Assembly: GCA_002633025.1 (NCBI GenBank)
Contig: NMRB01001037.1
Span: 170,672-234,671 of the forward strand
Source of the DNA: Notospermus geniculatus
Lineage: Eukaryota; Nemertea; Pilidiophora; Heteronemertea; Lineidae
Reading direction: 5' to 3'
DNA length: 64,000 nt
Shown: piece after piece, positions 10,551 to 22,150 of the stretch
Layout: every line of letters begins with the position of its first letter
Position numbering within the stretch: the first letter of the stretch is position 1
Notes under the pieces: generated by a model
The model's database searches: none
Told to the model about the DNA's origin: nothing
What the model saw: the letters and a program-made list of their open reading frames with translations, nothing else
Position numbers and translations under genes: made by a program

Positions 10551-13145
10551 GACAACATTGAATCCTCGTCTGGGTCTAAGAATTATTGGCATATACATGT
10601 AATTAGGCAACTTTTGGGTAAGAGAATCAGTGGTGGTATTCCTACTCTTTATAGTGGCGATGTGGTTACTGACAATGATGATGGGAAAGCTGAGTTGTTT
10701 TAGTCTAAATTTAGTCAAAAGTTTCACCATGACCTTGATGAGTCACTGTTTCCCAATTTTCCCTCCAGAACTGATGCTGTCTTGAATCATATTACTGTCA
10801 CCCCTGATAATGTCAGAAAGTTACGCTCGAATCTCGATACTTCTAAACAGGGCGGTGAAGATGGTATGTCTAATAGAATGTTGAAATTGCATGGTGGCTA
10901 CATCCCTGGATGTTCCTCTTTGCAGACTACATGTATTTAATTTGCTTTTAAGTGCTGGTTACTTTCCTGAAGATTGGAAATTTGGAATTATTGTCCCTTT
11001 TTTAAAAACAAGGGCACCAAATCTTCACCGGACAACTACAGGCCGGTCACTCTTCTCAATTCAATTTCCAAATTATTTGAACGTACTGTATATAATGAAT
11101 TACTCCTGCATTTACAGACCAACAATCTTCTCTTCGAGCCTCAGTCTGGTTTTTCTACCTGGGCACGTACTCAGAAACAACTAATTGATATCGTTCATGG
11201 TATTCTATCAAATTTTGAGTCTAGAAAGGCTACTCGTTGAGTTTTCTTCGACATCTCTGGGGCATTTGATGCTGTCCCCCACCATCTTCTAATTTTCAAG
11301 CTTCAACGGTACGGAATCAAGGGTATTGTCTTACAGCTACTTACTTCATACTTACATCGGCGTAGGATTAAGACTAGAGTAAATTATTCTCTATCTGAGC
11401 CTTCTGCCGATGGGTTTATTACCTGTGGTGTGCCCCAAGGCTCGATCCTTGGGCCTTTACTTTTTCTTATTTATATAAATGATCTCAGCGATATCATACT
11501 TAATTGTCACCTCTATATTTATGCAGATGACTGTTCATTATTTCTCCCCGTTGACCGGGATGCTAATCCGTCTTTTGCTACTAATCTCATCCAGGAAGAT
11601 CTCAATCGTCTGTTCTCTTGGCCTCAACTGTGGCATCTTGACTTTAAAGCTGCCAAAAGTATAGAAGTTATATTTCATTCCGCTCGACTGAAAGTTCCCA
11701 GTTTCCCATCCTTGTTTGTTGGTAATGACAAGATACCTTTTGGCTATTCTCATAAACACCTTGGCCTTATCCTTGATGAGAAGTTGTTATTTTAGGAACA
11801 CCTCACTGAAGTCATTGTCAAATGTAACACCTTGTTGAATCCCCTGAAATCTCTTAAGGTCGATCTATAGTCATTGGGTTTTCCCCCAGACAATCACATT
11901 CCAAGCGACCCACTGGAGTGAAACTGAATGAATCATCATGTGGGTGAAAGTTCACTTAGATGCTTCATACGTAACGTACCGTACCAGAAATGTTTTTGTA
12001 ATCATTGTTATCAATGAATTATCACGAGTTTAATTTGGGCAGTTCGGCGTCACGCAATGGGTATAGATCGACCTTAAACAGACACTTCGGTCTAAACACC
12101 TTGAACGTTTGTACTTTTCCTTTATCTTACCTCATATGGAATATGGTTCTTTGATATTTGGCTCAGCTAATGCTGGCATCCTGGCCAAGCTGGACAAAGT
12201 CCATTATAGGGCAGCCTTAATTGTTAGTGGATGCATTATGGGCACCAGTAGCTCCAAAGTACTTAAATGTTTGGACTGGATGTCGCTAGATCAGCGTAGG
12301 AAAGAGAAAAAGTTGGTCTTTATGTATGATGTTGCAAACAACCGAGTTCCTCCTTATGTCTCTGATAACTTTACTCAATATAGACTCCCCGTGAATGATG
12401 CTAGACTCCGGAATCCACAGCCTTATAGACTGCCTGTTCACTGCTCGCAGCGTTTTATGAAATCTACTGTTCCTGGCTGTATCAAGCTCTAGAATTCCTT
12501 ACCTAATCACTTAAGACAATGTTACTCCAGAAATTCATTTAAAGGTATGGTTCAAAAGGCTCCAATCGTTTACACATGGCTTAAATATGGCCAGAAAATA
12601 ATTTCTGTCTGGTTTGTAAGAAAATCTTACGAAACAAACCAAACTTTCACAACTTCGCCTTCTGGCCATTTCCTCAATGTTGAAATGAAAATTGGCGCCT
12701 TTGAACTATACCTTTAAGTATAATACTCGTGTTCACCTAAGAGGGAGGAAAAATTTTCTTGTCTGTACTAAATTGAATATACCTCGTAAGGATGAAATTT
12801 TACTCAATAGAACCCGCTGTGATCTCATTTGTAGATCCCATTACTTTACCCACAATTTTGAAAGTGTTCGTAATCCAGTGTGTCAGTGTGGGTCCAGGTC
12901 TCAAACTACCAAGCACTTGTTCTTCCATTGCCCTCGTTTGGATCACCCACGTCATAAATTGTTTACCGACCTCGGTCTGCTGCCTTTGTTTACAATCTCC
13001 TACAATAGCTTCCCAAACAATGATGACAGGTTGCTGGGTTTACTTTGGGGGATGCAACAGTCTCCACTAGCAACTAACTGTGGTGTCATTACTGCAGTTA
13101 GTCTTTTTATTTCTGACACTGTCGCCTTACTCAATAATGTTTAAT
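10551..13145 (+). mobile_element. Degenerate CR1-like LINE, reverse transcriptase region
   Basis: A broken plus-strand reverse transcriptase is readable through several frames: GGEDGMSNRMLKLHGG near 10,855; PDNYRPVTLLNSISKLFERT near 11,030; AFDAVPHHLLIFKLQRYG near 11,265; GVPQGSILGPLLFLIYINDL at 11,430; and the catalytic YADDCSLFLP near 11,520. The thumb and C-terminal basic region run to 13,144 (RTRCDLICRSHYF then CQCGSRSQTTKHLFFHCP). There are stops near 10,937, 11,238 and 11,795. A 216-base MITE splits the coding sequence at 11,857. The C-terminal part matches the fragment at 2150-2600. No endonuclease domain is present, so it is 5' truncated. Confidence 0.8.
11858..12073. mobile_element. 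MITE with TTAA target duplication
   Basis: The element is bounded by TTAA at 11854-11857 and 12074-12077. Its ends are inverted: GGTCGATCTATA at the left and TATAGATCGACC at the right. It lies in the LINE coding region, and the LINE frame reads straight through if it is ignored. TTAA is the target of piggyBac and Kolobok transposases. It has no reading frame of note. Confidence 0.8.
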
Positions 13146-16100
13146 AGTACCCTGTCCTGTCCTAAAATCCTGCAACCTGTCATTTATCTATCTTACTCAT
13201 TATTTTGTACCATTTCTTTTTCTCTCATTTTCGTGTGTAGGCCTATGTTGTTATCCACCATCATTTATTTACTGTATTTTTTTATTTTTGTTAATCCAGG
13301 GCTATTAAGTGTAGGTCTACGAATAGACCAGGCAGAAAGTGATAAAGTGGGGGTCAGCGGATTGCAATGAAATTTGGTGTGTAGTTGACCCCTGGTGAGG
13401 GACAAAAGCACGCAAAATATTGGCCCAATCCTTTGGCTGGTTGGGGCGTATATGGCAAAAATGTGCTTTTACAGGGGTCAAAGTAGGCATTCATAGTGAA
13501 GCCACTGCAGGGGCCTGGATGACAAAACTAGTTTGAAGTTGTAGGATGAGACCTCATCTTTAAAAATCAAAAAGAAAATCTTTGGTTTTTCTTGTCGTTC
13601 CAGAGATATGCCTGTGTATATGTAGACATGTAATGTACTACAAATGAACGATATAGTCGTAATACATTCGTAGTACATCAGTAGTGCATTTATGCATGAT
13701 TTTGTACCTGCATATCTCTGCAATGGAAAGAGTAAACAAAGATTTTATTTTTTTGATGGAGAGAGGCATCCCTTGACTCCTTTCCCTGAAGTGCCCACCT
13801 TCTTCACCCCTGCAGTTGGGTCCGTAATTCGTTGTAGACCAAACCATACCTTTTTTGACACGAAGCCATTACAGCACTGTACCTTTAAATCAAGAGTGAT
13901 TTGGAACTAAACAAAAATGGAAAAAAATTCCAAGGGACATCTATTTTCATTCACATACAAGGAATATCTCCTGCCGTTGCCTGCCAAGGCGTGAAAATTC
14001 ACTCAAACGATGAAAAATCGCTGTTGTCATTTAAAAATTAGTTTTTGGCAGTATTTTTTGCCCCTTACTCCCTAACACTGTGACCGAGCTCCGAAATATT
14101 TGGCATGTCTTCATTGTGTGCCAAGACCATCTTCTGGGAGGAATTTCAGCCAGATCTGCCGACCCCCCCCCCCNTGAAGCAGGCGGGTCGCGCAAATGCC
14201 CGAGCTACCTGAGCTGGTGGAAATCCGTGTATACAAAAGAGACCGAAATCTTTTCAACACATCCCGGTAGGGGCATAATAGAACTGGCCTCGCACCTCCA
14301 TTCAAAGGGAGAGTGTTTATTTGCCGGCGACGAGGATTAGTCGTCCCAAGAAGGATCGACAAATAAATTTATTCACGGGTGCGTGCAAGCAGGCATAACA
14401 TGTTGACATTACAATAATAACAGCACCTCGAGTCAAAGTTCTTAAAACAAAACCGGTTATTTTCCTGTTCTCAGTCGATGATAATTCCCAGTTGATTTAA
14501 TAACGTGTTAAGTCCAATCGAACTGAAATTTGGCATATAAGTAGACGGTACCAAGACACATATTTAGGCACGGTTAAAGCATCCTAGCCACATTAGGGAC
14601 ACACACCGCATGAGCTACTGCAAAATCTTGTCGGCAGTCAGGTGTACTTCACTGCGGACAGAAAATAGGTCATCCAGGTGTGCTGTGCATATTTATATAT
14701 CGTGGTATGCAGGGCTGGCCTAATACATTAGTTTCGCAGTACCTCACGCGGACTGTGCCCCTTATGCACTATTTATGAGGTGTGGGTCGAAGTCCATTTT
14801 TCAGGATGGCTCCCTGGCGGCTGTATTTGACATCGAATCTGACTGAAATTTACCATATATTTATATGGTACCTAGATACATATTTTGACAAGGTTAAAAC
14901 ATCCTACCTACTCCTATTTATAAAATGTGGGTCAAAGTCCATTTTTCAAGATGGCTTCATGGCGGCCATATTTGAAGTCCGATCGGGTTGAACTTTGGTG
15001 CATTTATGCAGGTTGCCCAGATATACATGTATCTTCACACCAAATTACAACACTCTATGTCAAAAAGCCATGAAATGTGCCACCAAACAGTGAATTTTGA
15101 ACTTTGACCTCTGTGGCCTTGAAAAGTACGTCACATCAAAAACCCGGGATTTATGTGATGTAGTCTCATCAGAGGAACCCACCATAAAAGTTTCGTGGTT
15201 CTAGCTAACAGCGTTCAGGAGATACGGCCGAAAGAAGGTTTTCACAAAGCGCCCCCTACAGGCCAGAGTGCACAAGCAGCAGCGCTAGGTTTCGGTCCAG
15301 AGATAGTTTTTACCATAGGCTACCTATACACCAAATTTCAAGTTTGTAACCCAAGCAGTTTAGAAACGTGCCACCCCTGTTAACGACGACGGACGACACA
15401 CCATAATAGAAGCTTAAAAACGTCAATTTCTCAAAAACTTTTGACAGTAACTTGCTAAATCACCTTTATTTTGGCATAACTTCATTCTAGCCAAGGAATT
15501 TTGGTGAAAAATCCAGAACAAAAAGTTTTTTTTGGACCTTTTTTCAATGACAGATTACGCAATGAAATGAATTGTGCAAAAACATTGATGCCCAGTTGTA
15601 GTCAACAAGATTTCTTACCTTATGCAGAAAACCGCATTTAAATTGGTTTGGTGGTATATGAGATATTTGAGATAATCGGTGATGATATTAAAGCCATACA
15701 ATCCCCAAAGCCACCAGCGATCCTTAGCCATCAATTCGTCTTTGATATTGATAACGTCTTTTATACTGTAATTTGCAAGTGCATATCTGTGTGTTTTTAA
15801 ATGCACTGAATTATATTGTGTTCATATGTTAGAAAAAGAGAGGAAATAAAGTATAAATTTAGCCATAATTAGGTTCGAATTTATGGTGAAAATGCATTGT
15901 CCAATCAGGCCTTTCATACTGCTTCGGCATTGTGTTTGTTATGATGATGGATAGAACGGCAGTTCTGATTGGTCCAGAACTTTGGTTTGAACCAAAATGG
16001 CAGTTGAGTCAGAACCACAGATTAATTATCTTGAAATATCGAATTTTATAATCATTGGTTGCATTTTTCCCACTTTGGCAACTTAATCCTGCGTATAATA

Positions 16101-17776
16101 ATATTATACATTGATATGCTGTAATGTTTGATTGAAATTTCTAACTGATAATGTATTTTATACATTTAATACGAACAAGACTGTACCTTCATCTGTCACA
16201 AAACCATTATCTCCAACCGGGTAGGCACATGGTCCATGGACCATTTCATTTAGAGCATGCAAGTTTTAAAAGGACTGAGATACGCTTTCGGAAGAGAACT
16301 TCGGTGGCGTGTAAATAAATGAAATGAAATATTAACATTTGCGGAGCCTTACGCCGGTGTAGCACCAAAAGTGCTATTCCGAAACCCTCCTATCTCTGAG
16401 GACAAGACAGTTTTATTTGAGGTTTAGAAATGTCGATCGTTACCAAGTATGGACTTGACTCAGTTTTCTATTCCACTTCTGGGCAGAAGCTACGACTCAT
16501 TTGTACGTAAATTTCACATTTGTACGTAAATTTCACTTTTACACTTCTGGCAGCTCGACTTGAAAGTGCCAGCCTGATGAAGACCCCGTTTGGGGTCGAA
16601 AATTTGCTAAGATTCTGGAAATCGACTTCCTGTTTATCCTCATTTTGTGTGTCAATTTTTGTGCTTTCTCTTTCTTTGGTAAATTTCACAAAGGTGGTAT
16701 CAATTTCTTGTTTTCACAAATGGGGTGTAAATATCTTTCTACAGTATACAACATGTACTTGGTATCGTGATGATTCTAAACCTAGGTGAGAAACCCCGGC
16801 ACAACCGAAATAAAATACATGTGAAGGATTTAAACTCAGGTGGGACAGAATATGATATCCTACCAATGTTTTCTGAACAGTTGACACCAACGCATACACC
16901 TGAAAATGTTGCTGATATCATTTGAAAATGCTCCTCTTCCCGTTCCTATCATCTTTACCTCCTTTCGTCAACTCGAGCACCGCCAAGGAATTTGCTTCTT
17001 CGATGCGCTGTCGCTTTAGCGCTGACGACCATCCCTCGGCGGAGCGAGGTATTATAATACTCTTTAGAAGAAAAACTCTTTCCCCCCATCTTATAGGCAG
17101 TTTTATCTGATCGCATACTGATCAATTCGCATACTGCCTTTGAACTTCGGTGGCCTACACCGTCGTTTCTAAATGCAAAAGAAATATATATATCTCACCA
17201 TAGACATCAAACCCCTAAAGCAACCACTTGGTTTCCGACATTCTGAGAAAAACGTGATACCCAAAGAAATTTTCCATGAAGCTTTCTCTTATTGTTTTAT
17301 ATGATAGCTATGGGTCTTCTCCATGATGTGTGAAAATTCCATACGATTCCATTCAGTACCGGTAGTTCTTGTGATATGGAACATTTAGCATCCAGTCCCC
17401 TTGCCCACGTGTCTCTCGGGTATCTGCTATACATTTAGATAGACTACTGTACATATATACAGGGATGTTACCAACAGTTTTATCCAGCCCCGGCACCTTT
17501 ATGAATTGGTCATTCTTCACCAATTTAGGCTCAGGGCTAGTGGATTGTTGGATGCTACAGCCACCAACCCAAATTTGATTAGAAATATTATTTTAACATG
17601 GAAATTTGGGTGATAAGAGCCATCTGGTGAGAAAAACTGGAACTCATCGGACAAGCAACAGCATGTGGCCAAGTGGCTTTAGGGGTTTGATGTCTTTATG
17701 CTCTCACATAGCATGAGTAACCTACTAGTAACTTACCAATATATGACGGGTGAAGGTAAGTGGTATGGACACTGAC
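13146..17776. other. Non-coding repeat-derived stretch, no gene recognised
   Basis: The region holds dispersed repeat pieces rather than genes. At 13,500-13,820 there is an imperfect inverted repeat centred near 13,650 (CAGAGATATGC against GCATATCTCTG). A poly-C run with an ambiguous base lies at 14,162-14,174. At 14,790-15,000 the phrase CATTTTTCAAGATGGC repeats, a motif family also seen in the transposon at 26.2-29.4 kb. A hairpin-like GACCCCGTTTGGGGTC is at 16,582. A possible further exon on the minus strand, of low certainty, lies near 17,470-17,560. Nothing else could be supported. Confidence 0.5.
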
Positions 17777-17839
17777 CGTGAGGAGACAAAAGCAGTCAGC
17801 AGTAACGCTTGTCCCCCGTTTGAGATCTTCTATTACCAC
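17777..17839 (-). CDS. Likely exon of a PLAT-like domain gene (downstream exon)
   Basis: Read on the minus strand, an acceptor (TTTGGTTTTATAG) precedes an open frame that starts VVIEDLKRGTSVTADCFC. Together with the exon at 18,035-18,142 this resembles the second half of a PLAT/LH2 domain, where a Trp-Phe-x-Asp-x-Val strand is followed by a second strand and a Cys-rich end. Both exons are in phase 0, so they join without a shift. The 3' edge is uncertain: a GTCAGT donor gives this end, while a stronger GTAAGT donor would extend the exon to 17,737 in the same frame. The gene product cannot be named from this fragment. Confidence 0.45.
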
Positions 17840-18034
17840 CTATAAAACCAAATCAATCAATTAGGCAGTCTGGAATTTCGTGGTTGAAATATCGCAATCG
17901 GTACTGGCTACATTCTTTCTCATGACGAGGCTCAGCTTCCGTCACAAATGCTACAGCAAGAATACAAGGGTCCACTCTGAACGGAAATGCTATAACTTAT
18001 TTTGAAACCCAAATGTCCTCAAAACTGAACACAC

Positions 18035-18142
18035 CTTGTCAACGAACCACTTCTGCGGATCCGTACTGCTTGTGGCATCAAGCTTCAACATGAGAGTATT
18101 GATTCTGGGACCATAGTCTGCACGGGTGAAGATAAAAGTTTC
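18035..18142 (-). CDS. Likely exon of a PLAT-like domain gene (upstream exon)
   Basis: The minus strand carries a 36-codon open frame, ETFIFTRADYGPRINTLMLK followed by LDATSSTDPQKWFVDK, ending at an AAG|GTGTGT donor. The acceptor is at CAGACAG just upstream. The string KWFVDK and the spacing to the next exon fit PLAT domains, which bind lipids or proteins and occur in lipoxygenases and polycystins. Upstream exons would lie to the right, where the DNA is now filled by hairpin MITEs. Codon use and the hydrophobic pattern look coding, but the family call is inference from a short match. Confidence 0.5.
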
Positions 18143-18265
18143 CTGTCTGTCAATGGAAATATTTAAAGAACGTTAAGATGAAAATAAACTATCGTTTATT
18201 GGACGTTGTCGGTACAGGGCGTACTCCTTCCATTTCGTCGCCTTTCGTGCACAGCAACAACAATA

Positions 18266-18653
18266 GGGAGTTTTCGCAAATCTGACGAAAAACGAAGTAC
18301 GAAATACGAAATTGGACGTCATATCCATGACGTAATGTATTTCAGGAAATGGTTGGTACCACAAATATCACCTGCTGCAAGAGCGTCTTTTAGCGTATGA
18401 CGTTAGAACGACAGAGGTACGGTGTATTAAACTTTGAAATTTATCTTTCGTTTCCACTTCGTTGAAACGAATTGGAAATTTAAAAATTCAAGATGCGCCA
18501 TAACTCTTTCGATCTTACATGACATGCTAAAAGACGCACTGGGAGGAGGGACATTTGTGGTACCAACCATTTCCTGAAATACATTACGTCATGGATATGA
18601 CGTCCAATTTCGTATTTCGTACTTCGTTTTTCGTCAGATTTGCGAAAACTCCC
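18266..18653. mobile_element. Hairpin MITE 1, TA target duplication
   Basis: Both ends are flanked by TA and are long inverted copies: GGGAGTTTTCGCAAATCTGA at the left and its complement at the right. The inverted arms of about 130 bases include repeated CGAAGTACGAAATACGAAATT. Both arms contain CATGACGTAATG. The element has no gene. Confidence 0.8.
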
Positions 18654-18658
18654 TATTA

Positions 18659-18858
18659 GTGAAATTTCGCAACTCTGACGAATCACGAAGTACGAAATAC
18701 GAAATTGGACTTCATTTCCATGACGAAATGTATTTCAGGAGATGGTTGGTAGCAGGGATTTTGTTGTACCAACCACCTCCAGAAATAATTAGGTCCTGGA
18801 AATGAAGTCGAATTTCGTATTTCGTGCTTCGTGTTTCGTCAGGTTTGCGAAAACTCAC
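18659..18858. mobile_element. Hairpin MITE 2 of the same family, next to MITE 1
   Basis: This starts five bases after the first hairpin and has the same architecture and related arms (GACGAATCACGAAGTACGAA against its complement), flanked by TA. The ends read GTGAAATTTCGCAA and TTGCGAAAACTCAC. It is shorter (200 bases) and its arms are diverged from those of its neighbour, so it is a separate insertion rather than a fresh duplicate. Confidence 0.75.
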
Positions 18859-18912
18859 TAAGAAGATGACAATATGAATGTCTAATGGTTCCCGACGCGT
18901 TTTATATACATT

Positions 18913-19051
18913 GGGTCGTATTCAAAAAGGCTGATCATCGTGCGATTAAGGCTTAGACGCGTGTAACTTCACTAAATGCACACACTTCCACCATGCATTT
19001 GGCAAAGTTACACGTGTCTAAAGTCTTAAACACCCTTTTTGAATACGACCC
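18913..19051. mobile_element. Small MITE with GGGTCGTATTC ends
   Basis: A 139-base element has inverted ends GGGTCGTATTCAAAAAGG and CCTTTTTGAATACGACCC. ATT flanks both sides, which would be a three-base target duplication. The inside also pairs partly (GCGTGTAACTT against AAGTTACACGTGT). There is no gene. Confidence 0.7.
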
Positions 19052-19088
19052 ATTGCCTTTTTCCTATCGGAGTGTTGTATTGTTTGGT

Positions 19089-20341
19089 CGCGTGACATAT
19101 GCAGACTCCGGACTTACGGACTCCGGACCACGGACTGCAGACCAGCAGGGGCGGGTGGCTTTAAAATTCGGAAATAGCCTTTTACAAGAGTCTGGACGGC
19201 CCCTACACGTGGCAAAATCTACTTGATTGTAGTGTTACGTGCGGACGCGATGCGGTCATGTGATATAGGATTAATCAATTTTCTAAAACTGACTATACCA
19301 AAAATATTTAACACCAAAAATATACAACTCGAAAATCACCAATTTTCGGCATGTTCAACAGCACGTTGTGGCCCAACCATTGAACTGATTACTAATTTCT
19401 CTAGCAATATGGAAAGATGAGTTTTTTTTCTAAACAATGACATTTGTTACAGCTTTCAATTCCAAGTATTAATTGAGATATAGCGCCCGAAAAGTGATCA
19501 CTTCAAGCCCCATTTCTCCTTGCGTACACCATCCTTTCCGGGCGATATAGTTCATGTCCTCTGAGCAGATGGCGCTGACGATCAGCTTTTACCAATTTTG
19601 GAGTGAAGCCTCGTAACACAACCAATGAGAGTTGGCGATCTCGTTAGAGTGCCATCTTACGGCAAGCAAGTAAACTGATCGGTCGGGAAGGGGGCTGCAC
19701 GAAATGCCGAAAACAAGCCGAAACAACCCATCTTTAGAGCCCTGTATCTCACCTATTTCGGGGAACTGACTCGTCAGACAAGTCTCATGTGGTAGGAAAC
19801 GACTTCTATTTTCGATTAAGATATAGAAATCACAAGAAAATGCTGGGCTGATAGCGTTATTTGTTGAAAGAAAGTAGCTAGATTTGCAGGTTTCGAGTTG
19901 TATATTTTTGGTGTTACATGTATATATTTTTGACTATACTCATGTTCAGTTCACCTTAGCAGGGGCTATGATATCATTCTTTGATACTGGTGGCTATTTA
20001 CCTCTCTGAAACATGTGAAACACTCAGTACCGGTAGTCACAGGGCATGCCTGTTTACGCCGGCGGGAAACACGGAAAAAAAATTGTACCGGTGTAAAGGG
20101 AAAGAATGTCCCCAGGAAAAACTGTCGCAGGAACAAAAGATCTTATTGTTACATTCTAATCTCTGGGGATTGGTTTTCTATAGTTATGCCAGAACGAACG
20201 TAGGCCTACTAAGTCAGCAAGTACATGTATACGTGGAGCAGTGCTCTCGGCGTCCGCAGTCTGCAGTCTGCAGTCCGCAGTCCGTGGTCCGCGTCCGCAG
20301 TCCGGAGTCCGCAGTCCGGAGTCTGCATATGTCACGCGACC
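19089..20341. repeat. Inverted-repeat element with CAGTCCG short arrays
   Basis: The ends GGTCGCGTGACATATGCAGA (left) and the complement (right, 20,318-20,341) are inverted. Next to each end is a run of related heptamers (CAGTCCG, CGGACTC), three or four at the left and about a dozen at 20,250-20,330. A second, inner inverted pair lies at 19,288-19,335 and 19,895-19,935 (ACACCAAAAATAT and complement). No gene is seen. Confidence 0.6.
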
Positions 20342-20916
20342 GTATTGTTTTGGGGTCACATAAGCGTGGCCTTGTATACGTTTGACCTTGACTTTGACTA
20401 TGAAAATTAAGGTCATATTGTATAATCGAAATGGGCATCCTCAGTAACGTAAGTATGAGTGATATCATGTCTCTACCTCTACCACAGGCAGAGGCACTCT
20501 AAATCCTAGTTTTTATGGACACAAATGTCCACCTCATTAAACCTTGCGTGACCGCCCAATTATTTGATATGCATGGGGTCTTTACAAAGGGACTCCACCA
20601 TGAATGGCTAAGGCCCGTTTCTCTGTGAATGTCTGAAGGAACTTCGCTCTGTCGCTTGCCGGGTAGTACATGTGGATTGGGTGGAGCCAGACGGAAGATG
20701 GGAAAATCGTTTCTGCAGCGGCCAAAACACTAAAATTTAAGCATTTTTCCTTGAAAAGTGCTATTTTTTCAGGTGTCAAAAAACATCAAAAAGTGCTTAA
20801 AAAGTAGCAAAATTGCACTGCCGCTGCAAAAAACCTTTCACATCGTCCACTTGGACCACCCAATCCACATATACTCAGCTTCTGACACTTTGTGATGTAG
20901 TTTTCCAACTGAATAA
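20342..20916. repeat. Spacer with a short hairpin element before the Polinton genes
   Basis: From 20,380 to 20,500 the sequence is related to 47,360-47,490 and 47,790-47,810 (TAAGTA then GTGATATC and CTCTAC), so a dispersed repeat is present at both flanks. At 20,668-20,873 there are inverted arms of about 45 bases (TGTGGATTGGGTGG against CCACCCAATCCACA, and TGCAGCGGC against GCCGCTGCA). I could not find a terminal inverted repeat that would mark the left end of the Polinton-like element. Confidence 0.45.
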
Positions 20917-21054
20917 ATGGAAGTTTACTGCGTTAAATGTAGAAAATTCACCCCAAATAAGGGTAAAGCAATTATTCATAAATTAACTAGTGGTAGAAAA
21001 TATTTGTTAGTGAAATGTGCTATATGTGGGAATAAGAAAGCAAAGTTTATTTAG
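20917..21054 (+). CDS. Small zinc-ribbon protein, DUF5679-like
   Basis: This 45-residue protein has two CxxC pairs, YCVKCRK at the start and KCAICGNKK near the end, separated by a basic stretch, which is the layout of DUF5679-type zinc ribbons found in phages, large DNA viruses and Polintons. It probably binds nucleic acid or is a small virion component; this is inference. The ATG sits in AATAAATGG, the TAAATG start context shared by most genes of this element. It is the first gene of the rightward group, 13 bases before the integrase. Confidence 0.7.
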   Translation: MEVYCVKCRKFTPNKGKAIIHKLTSGRKYLLVKCAICGNKKAKFI

Positions 21055-21067
21055 TAAATAAATAATC

Positions 21068-22132
21068 ATGGAGAGTGAACAATATCTTAGAGATTTGTAT
21101 TTTAATCCTAAAAGTTCAGTTGCTTATTCAAATATTTCTCAAATTTGGAAGAAAGTAAAATCCGATGGGAAACTTATTAAGTACAAAGAGTTAAAAGAGT
21201 TTCTTGAGAATTTACCAACTTATCAGTTACATACCGATTACTACAAAATTCCTTTACAGAAAAACTATGGTTTCTTACATTGATCAACAATGGCAAGCTG
21301 ATTTAGTTGATATGCATTCTAGATCTGAAAAAGGTTATAATTACATTCTAACAGTGATAGATTTATTTAGTAGATACGCTTGGGCTTTACGATTAAAAAG
21401 TAAAAGAGGCGAGGAAGTAAGAGAACTGTTTGAAAATATTTTCAAGGAAGCCAAGCCAGAAAAAATACAATTCGACGACGGAAAAGAATTTTACAACAAA
21501 CATTTAAAAGACCTTTTAGAGAAAAATGATATAGAGTGGTTTTCTTCTTTTTCGGATAAAAAAGCTGCAGTTGTAGAGAGATTTAACAGAACTTTAAAAA
21601 CCAGAATGTGGAAATATTTTACTGCAAAGGAAACAGATAAATGGGTAGATATTTTACCAGATTTAGTGAAAGGCTATAACAACTCATTTCACTCCTCAAT
21701 TGGAATGAAACCAATAGATGCAAGGAAAGAAGAAAATGAGGGTGCAGTTTGGTTCAATTTATACGGCGCATTCTTAATGCATGATTTCGGTTTACCTAAA
21801 TTTAAGATTGGAGATAGTGTAAGAATTACTAAATACAAAACTATTTTTGCAAAAGTTTATCTTCCAAACTTTACTGAAGAAGTGTTTAAAATCAAACAAA
21901 TTATTTACTCAAAACCATTTGTTTATCAACTTGAAGATTATCAAGATGAAATGGTTACTTTTATCAAGAAGAATTGAGTTATGTTCCAAATCCCGAACAA
22001 TTAGAGTACAAAATTGAGAAAATTCTGAGGTATAAAACAATCAAAGGAAAAAAGTATGGGTTAGTAAAATGGAAAGATTATAGCGATAAATTTAATGAAT
22101 GGTTACCAGTTTCTGATATAAAGTTGATTTAA
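21068..22132 (+). pseudogene. Polinton integrase with chromodomain, two frameshifts
   Basis: This enzyme would insert the element's DNA into the host genome. The first 60 residues resemble the N-terminal part of Polinton integrases (ESEQYLRDLYFNPKSS). The RNase-H-fold core has the catalytic triad in WQADLVDM, QFDDGKEFYN and VVERFNRTLKTRMW. A chromodomain follows (EKILRYKTIKGKKYGLVKWK near 22,015-22,075), which in this family helps choose chromatin targets. The reading frame changes once between about 21,245 and 21,285 and again near 21,950, so three frames cover the gene. No substitution stop is seen in the core. The length, near 350 residues, is normal. It cannot make a working protein as assembled. 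Confidence 0.85.
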
Positions 22133-22150
22133 GAAATTTTTACTATATAA

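Noticed and set aside
9760-15450. One large element bounded by AGTTTTTGAGAAATTGACG-like inverted motifs at 9760 and 15,412
   Set aside because: Only about 30 bases match, with mismatches, and the interval is made of unrelated LINEs and repeats.
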